Positions 1 through 5,558 of a stretch of DNA of 8,346 nt are shown here, piece after piece; the stretch's first letter is position 1; every line of letters begins with the position of its first letter. The stretch is from Candidatus Symbiothrix sp. (GTDB lineage Bacteria; Bacteroidota; Bacteroidia; Bacteroidales; Azobacteroidaceae). The DNA lies in assembly GCA_031270925.1 (NCBI GenBank), contig JAISWY010000323.1, positions 1-8,346 of the forward strand. The letters are read 5' to 3'. Made by a program: the position numbers and the translations under genes. The notes beneath the pieces are model-generated. The model was not told the origin of the DNA. It did no database searches and was given only the letters and a program-made list of their open reading frames with translations.

Positions 1-55
1 ATGGGTCGATGTTGTTTGCAATCATTTTCGGATTAATTCCTTCTATTTTAATCAT
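1..55 (-). CDS. higA: HigA-type antitoxin, N-terminal fragment at window edge
   Basis: Only the first 18 codons lie in the window; the gene continues past base 1. Read on the minus strand from ATG 55-53, they give MIKIEGINPKMIANNIDP with no stop. This matches the N-terminus I know from Bacteroidetes HigA antitoxins, which go on into an XRE-type helix-turn-helix domain. Such a protein would bind the toxin and repress the shared promoter. The start lies 7 nt after the stop of the toxin remnant, the usual toxin-first order of higBA loci. The helix-turn-helix part is not visible, so I cannot say whether the gene is intact. The family call rests on a short but characteristic peptide and on the neighbour. 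Confidence 0.72.
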   Translation of the reverse strand, partial: MIKIEGINPKMIANNIDP

Positions 56-62
56 AACGCAA

Positions 63-300
63 TTATTTATAATGGTTTGACAATTCTAAAATATTACATA
101 CGGTTGCAACTGATTCAACGCCGTTGTCCGTTACAGTAAACTCAATTCGATATTGGTCGTTCACGCGAATAGACGAAATACCTGCCTTGTCGCCTTTCAG
201 AACTTCATACCGCAAAGATGGCAGCAAGAATAATTCTTCAGTTTTATCTGCCCGTTTCGTACAGTTCTCGCAAATAATCCTTATCGAAAGTTACTACCAT
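63..300 (-). pseudogene. higB: Broken HigB/RelE-type toxin gene (internal deletion plus frame change)
   Basis: On the minus strand, ATG 300-298 opens MVVTFDKDYLRELYETGR, the standard start of Bacteroidetes HigB/RelE-fold mRNA-cleaving toxins, and then hits TAA at 246-244. In another frame, codons 242-66 encode 59 residues beginning TEELFLLPSLRYEVLKGDK. They run through RVNDQYRIEF and CNILELSNHYK to TAA 65-63, which is the normal C-terminal half of the same family. Together about 77 residues survive, against roughly 105 expected. The missing part is the middle segment of about 28 residues that carries the RFQP-like stretch and a helix. Just before TEELF the second frame reads A-D-K, which could be a leftover of the family's KADKK-like stretch, so either one out-of-frame deletion or a deletion plus a small indel is possible. 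The loss of about 28 codons argues against simple sequencing error. An active toxin is unlikely. Confidence 0.8.
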
Positions 301-323
301 TATTAAGTTCCTTGTTTACGCTG

Positions 324-331
324 CAAAGTTA
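324..331 (-). promoter_or_regulatory. Predicted -7 box of the higBA promoter
   Basis: Read on the minus strand, 331-324 is TAACTTTG, a full match to the Bacteroidetes -7 consensus TAnnTTTG, followed by CAG. It lies 23 nt before the toxin ATG at 300-298, which would leave a very short leader. A TTG at 350-348 could be a -33 element, but the 16-nt spacer is shorter than the usual 19-21. The promoter thus seems to survive although the toxin is broken, so the antitoxin could still be transcribed. Confidence 0.5.
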
Positions 332-423
332 CATAATAATTTTTAATCAATGTTGATAGAAAAACAACAACTTTCATTGCTATTTGAAATCCGTATTAAG
401 ATTTAGCCAAAAACACATCACTT

Positions 424-454
424 TTTCAAGATTACCAAAAATTCCGTAATTTTG
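424..454 (+). promoter_or_regulatory. Predicted promoter of the mtaB-glycosyltransferase operon
   Basis: TAATTTTG at 447-454 matches the Bacteroidetes -7 consensus TAnnTTTG exactly. TTTC at 424-427, 19 nt upstream, is an imperfect -33 element (consensus TTTG). Transcription would start near 460, leaving a leader of roughly 15-20 nt before the ATG at 478. The rest of the divergent spacer 301-477 is AT-rich; I see no open frame, hairpin or operator repeat in it. Confidence 0.55.
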
Positions 455-477
455 CCGCCTGAAATAAAACAAACTGC

Positions 478-1782
478 ATGACAGATCATCCAATCGTTCC
501 GCATCAAAAGGCCGTTTACTACACGCTGGGCTGCAAATTAAATTTTGCAGAAACTTCCACTTTGGGTAAATATCTGGCCGACAAAGGAATACAAAAGGCG
601 AAAGCCGGTGAAACAGCCGATGTGTGCATCGTCAATACTTGCTCTGTTACCGAATTGGCCGATAAAAAATGCCGGCAAGCCATTCGCCGTATCAAAAAAC
701 AGCATCCGCAAGCGATTATGATTGTTACCGGTTGTTACGCCCAATTAAAACCGGATGAAGTTGCTCAAATAGAAGGAGTTGATTTGATTTTAGGTTCGAA
801 TCAAAAAATGGAAGCCGTTGATTATCTGCTAAATAAGGAGTTCCGGAATAACCGTTTGGCGGTCGCTCCCATCCGCAACGATTCTGTTTTTGTGCCTTCC
901 TGCTCGCAAGACGACCGCACACGCCATTTCTTGAAAGTGCAGGATGGTTGCGATTATTTCTGCTCCTATTGCACGATTCCCTTGGCGCGCGGACGAAGCC
1001 GCAACGGAAAAATCGCCGACTTGGTGCAAATGGCTGAACAGGCAGGTCGCGAAGGCGGCAAAGAAATCGTGCTGACCGGCGTTAATATCGGCGATTTCGG
1101 CAAATCAACCGGCGAAACGTTCTTCGACCTGCTAAAAGCCTTAGACCGTGTAAAAAACATCGAACGTTTTCGCATTTCGTCGATCGAACCAAATTTGCTG
1201 ACCGACGAAATTTTAGAATTTGTCGCTCTATCCAAGCGTTTCGCCCCACATTTCCATATTCCGCTACAATCGGGGTCGGATGCCGTGTTAAAATTGATGC
1301 GTCGCCGATACGATACAAGTCTTTTCCGAACGAAAATCGAAACAATAAAATCCATTCTGCCACAGGCTTTTATCGGAATTGATGTGATTGTGGGAACGCG
1401 CGGTGAAACACCCGGATATTTTGCCGAAACGCTGGCCTTCCTTGAATCCTTGCCATTTTCACAACTCCATGTTTTTTCCTATTCCGAACGCCCCGGAACG
1501 ATGGCTTTGCAAATCGAACCAACGGTTTCGCCTTCGGAAAAACAGGAACGCAGCAAACAATTACTCGCCCTTTCGGAACAAAAATTGAAAGCATTTTACC
1601 ATTTGCAAACCGGAACCCCGCATCCGGTATTGTTTGAACATACGAAACGAAACAATAAAATGTACGGATTCACGGATAATTATGTTAAAGTGGAAGCCGA
1701 TTATCGTCCCATTTGGATAAATCGTTTGATTGATGTAACTTTGGAGCGTTTTAACGAAAAAAATATTGTTTTTACTATATGA
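478..1782 (+). CDS. mtaB: tRNA t6A37 C2-methylthiotransferase MtaB
   Basis: This 434-residue protein is a cytosolic radical-SAM methylthiotransferase that converts t6A to ms2t6A at position 37 of tRNAs reading ANN codons, using two [4Fe-4S] clusters. Domains seen in order: an N-terminal UPF0004/MTTase domain with the three cluster cysteines C19 (YTLGCKLN), C55 (NTCSVTE) and C86 (VTGCYAQ); a radical-SAM core with C158, C162 and C165 in CDYFCSYC followed by TIPLARGRSR; and a C-terminal TRAM-like segment, about residues 374-434, containing GFTDNYVKV. The GCKLN and NTCSVTELADKKCRQ stretches point to MtaB rather than MiaB or RimO. Length is normal and all six cluster cysteines are present. The ATG at 478 follows a short A-rich leader without a Shine-Dalgarno sequence. 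The stop overlaps the next start by 4 bp (ATGA at 1779-1782), so it heads an operon with two glycosyltransferases that have no obvious link to tRNA modification. Confidence 0.95.
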   Translation: MTDHPIVPHQKAVYYTLGCKLNFAETSTLGKYLADKGIQKAKAGETADVCIVNTCSVTELADKKCRQAIRRIKKQHPQAIMIVTGCYAQLKPDEVAQIEGVDLILGSNQKMEAVDYLLNKEFRNNRLAVAPIRNDSVFVPSCSQDDRTRHFLKVQDGCDYFCSYCTIPLARGRSRNGKIADLVQMAEQAGREGGKEIVLTGVNIGDFGKSTGETFFDLLKALDRVKNIERFRISSIEPNLLTDEILEFVALSKRFAPHFHIPLQSGSDAVLKLMRRRYDTSLFRTKIETIKSILPQAFIGIDVIVGTRGETPGYFAETLAFLESLPFSQLHVFSYSERPGTMALQIEPTVSPSEKQERSKQLLALSEQKLKAFYHLQTGTPHPVLFEHTKRNNKMYGFTDNYVKVEADYRPIWINRLIDVTLERFNEKNIVFTI

Positions 1783-2810
1783 AGCAAACTGCCGTCGTTA
1801 TTCTCAATTGGAATGGAAAAGACCTGCTCGAACGGTTTTTACCCGCTCTTTTGAGGTACACACCGTCTTCGGAAGCCGATATTATTGTGGTCGATAACGG
1901 TTCTACCGACGAATCGGTTGCGTTCCTGAAAAGCCATTATCCTGAAATCGAATTGCAGGTTTTTCCGAAAAATTACGGTTTCGCAGAAGGTTACAATCGC
2001 GCATTGGTCGGTTTACATTATAAATATGTTGTCATTCTAAATTCCGATGTAGAAGTTTCGGATGCTTGGTTGACGTCGGCTGTTCGTTATCTCGATGAAC
2101 ATCCGGAAGTTACCGCACTTCAACCGAAAATTTTATCTTGTCGCAAACCCTTGCATTTTGAATACGCAGGCGCTTGCGGCGGATTCATCGACAAAAACGC
2201 TTATCCGTTTTGCCGAGGCCGGATTTTCAATGTGATAGAAAAAGATTGCGGACAATACGACAAGGCGATTCCGGTTTTTTGGACAAGCGGCGCGTGCTTA
2301 TTCATTCGCTTGCAAGCCTATAAAGAGGTCGGCGGTTTCGACGAACAATTTTTCGCCCATCAGGAAGAAATCGATTTGTGCTGGCGCTTGAATGCCCGCG
2401 GACATCAATTGGTCTGTTTCCCGCAATCGGTTGTGTATCACTTGGGAGCCGCGACTTTGAAGAAAGAAAATCCGCAAAAAACCTATTTGAATTTCCGAAA
2501 TAATTTGTTGATGATTTATAAAAATCTGTCATCGAAATATTACCGCCGCATGATGTTTTCGCGCTGGTATTGCGATTATCTGGCAGCCTTGCATTTTGTA
2601 TTGAAAGGACAGATTGCCAACGCTTTGGCCGTTGTAAAAGCCCGTCGTGATTTCCGGAAAATGAAATCGAAATACAATACCATTCGGATGCACAATTTGA
2701 AATTGACGCAAAACGATATACCCGCAACCGTCTGGCGAAAAAGTTTGATTTGGGAATTTTATTTCCGAAATCAAAAAACATATTCTGATATTAATCAATC
2801 AGTTAAATGA
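1779..2810 (+). CDS. Family 2 glycosyltransferase (WbbL/rhamnosyltransferase-like)
   Basis: This 343-residue GT-A fold glycosyltransferase probably transfers a sugar from a nucleotide-sugar donor to a surface glycan or lipid-linked acceptor at the inner face of the cytoplasmic membrane; donor and acceptor cannot be read from sequence. Visible motifs are the N-terminal VVILNWNG (residues 6-13), VVDNGSTDES (37-46) for nucleotide binding, and LNSDVEV (87-93) carrying the DXD-like metal site. GACLFIR (171-177) and GGFDEQFFAHQEEIDLCWR (185-203), which contains the likely catalytic acidic residues, follow; the last block is typical of COG1216 proteins. The tail from about 235 is basic and aromatic-rich (for example YRRMMFSRWYCDYL) and may sit on the membrane, but I see no clear transmembrane helix. 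It overlaps mtaB upstream and the next glycosyltransferase downstream by ATGA, which suggests translational coupling and action with its downstream partner. Confidence 0.88.
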   Translation: MKQTAVVILNWNGKDLLERFLPALLRYTPSSEADIIVVDNGSTDESVAFLKSHYPEIELQVFPKNYGFAEGYNRALVGLHYKYVVILNSDVEVSDAWLTSAVRYLDEHPEVTALQPKILSCRKPLHFEYAGACGGFIDKNAYPFCRGRIFNVIEKDCGQYDKAIPVFWTSGACLFIRLQAYKEVGGFDEQFFAHQEEIDLCWRLNARGHQLVCFPQSVVYHLGAATLKKENPQKTYLNFRNNLLMIYKNLSSKYYRRMMFSRWYCDYLAALHFVLKGQIANALAVVKARRDFRKMKSKYNTIRMHNLKLTQNDIPATVWRKSLIWEFYFRNQKTYSDINQSVK

Positions 2811-3904
2811 AAATAACAGTATCCGTAACCAACGATTTGGTAACCGACCAACGAGTGCATAAAGTCTGTACGACACTGATGCAAAATGCTTATGATGTAA
2901 AATTAGTCGGCCGAAAATTCCGAAAAAGTTCTGCTGTCGAGCGCGAATACCCAACCGACCGGATGCGCTTACTGTTCAACCATTCATTTCTGTTTTATGC
3001 CGAATATAATTTGCGCCTGTTTTTCTATTTATTGTCCGATAAAGCCGACATCTATCTTTCGAATGATACGGATACATTGGTAGCCAATTATTTAGCTGCA
3101 AAAATCCGTCGCAAGCCTTTGGTTTTCGATGCTCACGAAATGTTTCCCGAAGTGCCGGAAGTAAGCCATCGCCCATTGGTAAAGGCAGTGTGGACACAAA
3201 TTGAAAATTGGATTTTCCCTCGTTTGAAGCATTGTTACACGGTTTGCCAATCGATTGCCGATATTTACAACCGAAAATATTCGATTGATATGCAGGTAGT
3301 CCGTAATATTCCGTTTGCACAAAAAGCAAATTCGCCCAAAAGAAAAATTTTACCAATTCTAACGGATAAGAAAGTGCTTCTGTATCAAGGAGCTGTGAAT
3401 ATCGGTCGCGGTATTGAGTGGGTAATTGATGCGATGCCGTATTTAGACGATTGCGTGTTTTATGTGGTCGGTTCCGGCGATATTTTGGAAAAATTGAAAC
3501 GGAAAGTCTGCTCAATGCAACTTGAAGAAAAAGTAATTTTTACCGGTCGCGTTCCGTTTGAAGAGCTTCCGGCTTATACCGCTTGCGCCAATATTGGAAT
3601 TAACTTATTGGAAAACAGAGGATTAAACTATTATTATTCGCTTCCCAACCGGATTTTCGATTTTATCCGCGCTCATGTTCCCGTTTTGTCGGTCGATTTT
3701 CCCGAAATCCGCCGTATTGTCGCCGTTTATGAAATCGGAACGTTAATTGACCGGCACGATCCGCAGTTTTTAGTCAAAATCATCCGAAAAATGCTGATTC
3801 AAACAAAAAACGAAATCGGATTCGAACTCGCCAACCTTGAACTGACATGGGAACAAGAGTCGGAAACATTGTTAAAGATATTCAACGACTGCCGAACAAT
3901 TTAA
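2807..3904 (+). CDS. GT-B fold glycosyltransferase, family 4-like
   Basis: This 365-residue glycosyltransferase has the two-domain GT-B layout. In the N-terminal acceptor half it shows NDLVTDQRVHKV (9-20), the SNDTDTL stretch (85-91) and VFDAHEMFPEVPE (106-118). In the C-terminal donor half it shows LLYQGAVNIGRG (191-202), VVGSGD (220-225), IFTGRVPFEELPAY (244-257) and SLPNRIFDFIRAHVPVL (278-294). The usual E-x7-E motif of family 4 is not present in canonical form; D285 in IFDF takes the place of the second glutamate. That is a subfamily trait I have seen in other Bacteroidetes proteins rather than clear damage. It probably adds a sugar to a cell-envelope glycan. It starts within the preceding glycosyltransferase (ATGA at 2807-2810), so the two are likely made together. 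It is the last gene of the mtaB operon; no strong hairpin terminator follows. Confidence 0.87.
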   Translation: MKITVSVTNDLVTDQRVHKVCTTLMQNAYDVKLVGRKFRKSSAVEREYPTDRMRLLFNHSFLFYAEYNLRLFFYLLSDKADIYLSNDTDTLVANYLAAKIRRKPLVFDAHEMFPEVPEVSHRPLVKAVWTQIENWIFPRLKHCYTVCQSIADIYNRKYSIDMQVVRNIPFAQKANSPKRKILPILTDKKVLLYQGAVNIGRGIEWVIDAMPYLDDCVFYVVGSGDILEKLKRKVCSMQLEEKVIFTGRVPFEELPAYTACANIGINLLENRGLNYYYSLPNRIFDFIRAHVPVLSVDFPEIRRIVAVYEIGTLIDRHDPQFLVKIIRKMLIQTKNEIGFELANLELTWEQESETLLKIFNDCRTI

Positions 3905-3927
3905 AAATCAAAAAAACTCAATAAAAA

Positions 3928-3959
3928 TTTGCAAAACTCAAAATTATTTTGTTTCTTTG
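3928..3959 (+). promoter_or_regulatory. Predicted promoter of the ECF sigma factor gene
   Basis: TTTG at 3928-3931 is followed after 20 nt by TTTCTTTG at 3952-3959. This fits the Bacteroidetes -33 TTTG / -7 TAnnTTTG pattern with one mismatch (T for A at the second base). The leader to the ATG at 4048 would be about 80 nt, AT-rich, without clear structure. A competing box TTATTTTG at 3944-3951 lacks a -33 partner at the right distance. The remainder of the 143-bp gap holds no gene that I can support. Confidence 0.45.
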
Positions 3960-4047
3960 CGACCTAAATCAAATTTCAATCGTTAAATTTCTTAAAAGTA
4001 TTGCCTATTGGACTTGTCATTACACATAAACATTAAAACAAAAAGTA

Positions 4048-4641
4048 ATGATTCAATTGAAAAAAATGACCGATGAAGAATTGGTTATAGCTTATGCTGA
4101 AGGCAATAATGAAGCTTTTGATTTCCTCCTTAACAGGCTCAAAAGCAATGTTTATTCCTACATTTATTTCATTGTTCGTAACCGGGAAATGACGGAAGAC
4201 ATTTTTCAGGATACTTTTGTCAAAGCAATCACAACCATCAAGCAAGGCCGTTATACGGAAACGGGCAAATTCCGCGCTTGGATAAATCGTATCGCCCACA
4301 ACCTGATTATCGACTATTATCGTCAGGAAAAAAACGAACAAACCATCTCTAACGACGATTGCGAAGTGGATTTGTTGAACAACGTCAAATTGGCCGACGG
4401 CACCATTGAAGACGCCATGGTTAAAGACCAAATTCTATCGGACGTGAAAAAACTCATCAACTATCTGCCCGACAATCAAAAAGAAGTTTTGCTGTTGCGC
4501 TATTATCAGAATTTGAGTTTTAAGGAAATCGCTGATATTACGGGAGTTAGTATCAATACAGCTTTGGGCCGGATGCGTTATGCCATCCTCAACATGCGCC
4601 GGATGGCCGAAGAAAAAAACATGATTCTGACGATGGATTAA
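4048..4641 (+). CDS. ECF-type RNA polymerase sigma factor
   Basis: This 197-residue sigma-70 family protein has only regions 2 and 4, the extracytoplasmic-function layout. Region 2 spans about residues 20-95, with EDIFQDTFVKA (50-60) for core binding and GKFRAWINRIAHNLIIDYYR (73-92) for -10 recognition. A variable acidic linker follows (about 95-125). Region 4 (about 130-186) contains LPDNQKEVLLLRYY, then the helix-turn-helix FKEIADITGVSINTALGRMRYAI that would contact the -35 element. Length is normal. ATG 4048 is chosen because it extends the N-terminus beyond a second Met at codon 7 and follows an A-rich stretch; the later start is possible. No FecR-like or other anti-sigma gene is adjacent, and no SusC/TonB receptor follows, so it is not the usual FecI-type transport cassette. 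The following small frame, rpe and the comEC-like gene lie on the same strand. What regulon it serves cannot be told from here. Confidence 0.93.
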   Translation: MIQLKKMTDEELVIAYAEGNNEAFDFLLNRLKSNVYSYIYFIVRNREMTEDIFQDTFVKAITTIKQGRYTETGKFRAWINRIAHNLIIDYYRQEKNEQTISNDDCEVDLLNNVKLADGTIEDAMVKDQILSDVKKLINYLPDNQKEVLLLRYYQNLSFKEIADITGVSINTALGRMRYAILNMRRMAEEKNMILTMD

Positions 4642-4681
4642 TTTTCCGGATTCGCAATACAATATATCGGCCGATCTTCCG

Positions 4682-4715
4682 TTTTCATATACAGAAGTAA
4701 AAATTGTTTTTTTTG
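4682..4715 (+). promoter_or_regulatory. Possible weak promoter before the small frame and rpe
   Basis: TTTTC at 4682-4686 and, 21 nt later, TTTTTTTG at 4708-4715 followed by CC resemble a degenerate -33/-7 pair; the -7 box shares the TTTGC ending of the other candidates in this window. If used, transcription would begin near or after 4720. That would exclude the ATG at 4719 and favour the ATG at 4761 for the small gene. The poly-T context makes a chance match easy. Confidence 0.25.
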
Positions 4716-4760
4716 CCTATGTATAAAAGATTTACACAAAACGAAGATTGTTATCCGGTT

Positions 4761-4898
4761 ATGAAACAGGAAACTACAAGCTCCCTTTTTGATTTGACTC
4801 CACGCAAGGAAACCCTCGCATTTTTATTGCAATTTGCTTGCTCTTATCATGTAGAAGAACGTTTGCCCGTCGGTCTGTCGGGCTTTATATTGAATTAA
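4761..4898 (+). CDS. Small unrecognised protein between sigma factor and rpe
   Basis: From ATG 4761 the frame encodes 45 residues beginning MKQETTSSLFDLTPRKET, continuing with LAFLLQFACSYHVEE and ending in GFILN. An upstream in-frame ATG at 4719 would add 14 residues (MYKRFTQNEDCYPV), and a TTG lies further up at 4704. I prefer 4761 because the core LFDLTPRKETLAFLLQFA stretch looks like a short amphipathic helical protein without the polar extension, and because a weak promoter candidate ends at 4715; this is not decisive. I do not recognise a named family, although I have a vague impression of similar short proteins (LFDFTPREETL-like) in Bacteroidales genomes, which I cannot verify. There is no signal peptide, transmembrane helix or metal motif. 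Its stop is 2 nt before the rpe start, and 77-119 nt separate it from the sigma gene. Translational coupling to rpe is plausible. Function unknown. Confidence 0.6.
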   Translation: MKQETTSSLFDLTPRKETLAFLLQFACSYHVEERLPVGLSGFILN

Positions 4899-4900
4899 AG

Positions 4901-5551
4901 ATGTTGCTGGCGCCTTCTTTATTATCGGCCGATTTCCTGCATCTCGACAAGGATATTCAAATGCTCAACCGGAGTGAAGCCGATTGGTTGCATCTGGATG
5001 TGATGGACGGCGTTTTTGTCCCGAATATCTCGTTGGGACTTCCTTTAATCGCGCAATTATCAAAACAAATCCGAAAACCGATAGATGCGCATTTGATGAT
5101 TGTAGAGCCACAAAAACTTATTCCGCAGTTCCGCGATTTCGGTACGCACATTCTGACCGTGCATTACGAAGCTTGTACGCATCTGCATCGCGTAATTATG
5201 CAGATTAAGGAAGCCGGAATGAAAGCGGGCGTGGCGTTGAATCCGCATACTCCGGTAGAAACACTGACCGATATTTTGCCTGATTTGGATTTGGTGTTGA
5301 TTATGTCAGTCAATCCCGGTTTCGGAGGACAAAGTTTTATCCCACAGGCGCTTAACAAAGTAGCGCGTTTACGACAGATGATCGAAGACGACCAATTGGA
5401 AACGCTGATAGAAGTCGATGGCGGCATCAATCTCGAAACCGGACAATTGATGATTGAAGCCGGAGCCGATGTGTTGGTTGCCGGAAACGCTGTTTTTAAA
5501 TCGCCGGATCCCTTGAAAACCATTCAAAAAATAAAACGAATACAAACATGA
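4901..5551 (+). CDS. rpe: Ribulose-phosphate 3-epimerase
   Basis: This 216-residue cytosolic TIM-barrel enzyme interconverts D-ribulose 5-phosphate and D-xylulose 5-phosphate in the non-oxidative pentose phosphate pathway. It starts with LAPSLLSADF, the typical first strand. Metal and catalytic residues are in place: H31 and D33 in HLDVMDG (D33 acid/base), H64 in DAHLMI, and D173 in EVDGGI (the second acid/base). MSVNPGFGGQSF (135-146) closes over the substrate, and GADVLVAGNAVF near the C-terminus forms part of the phosphate site. The ATG at 4901 is chosen because it gives the normal family N-terminus. An open extension back to about 4838 exists, but it overlaps the small upstream gene and has no family similarity. 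It lies 2 nt after the small gene and 7 nt before the comEC-like gene, so it is probably part of an operon with both. Confidence 0.96.
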   Translation: MLLAPSLLSADFLHLDKDIQMLNRSEADWLHLDVMDGVFVPNISLGLPLIAQLSKQIRKPIDAHLMIVEPQKLIPQFRDFGTHILTVHYEACTHLHRVIMQIKEAGMKAGVALNPHTPVETLTDILPDLDLVLIMSVNPGFGGQSFIPQALNKVARLRQMIEDDQLETLIEVDGGINLETGQLMIEAGADVLVAGNAVFKSPDPLKTIQKIKRIQT

Positions 5552-5558
5552 CTTAAAT

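Noticed and set aside
124..306. A 60-codon plus-strand open frame at the left edge
   Set aside because: It lies opposite the HigB remnant, whose minus-strand reading gives clear family motifs; the plus-strand protein resembles nothing.
2302..2781. A 159-codon minus-strand open frame inside the GT2 gene
   Set aside because: The plus strand carries a complete GT2 protein with catalytic motifs; the reverse product is low-complexity and arginine/serine-rich, as expected from reversed codons.
3939..3951. CAAAA-TTA-TTTTG inverted repeat after the GT4-like gene as a terminator
   Set aside because: It is all A/T except the end pair, too weak a stem for a convincing intrinsic terminator, and it overlaps the promoter candidate.
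4666..4675. Perfect 10-bp palindrome ATCGGCCGAT after the sigma gene
   Set aside because: It has no loop for a terminator hairpin and no second copy nearby; a single 10-bp palindrome is weak evidence for an operator.
4838..4900. N-terminal extension of rpe from an upstream start
   Set aside because: The extension overlaps the small gene, and the normal Rpe N-terminus (LAPSLLSADF) follows directly after ATG 4901.
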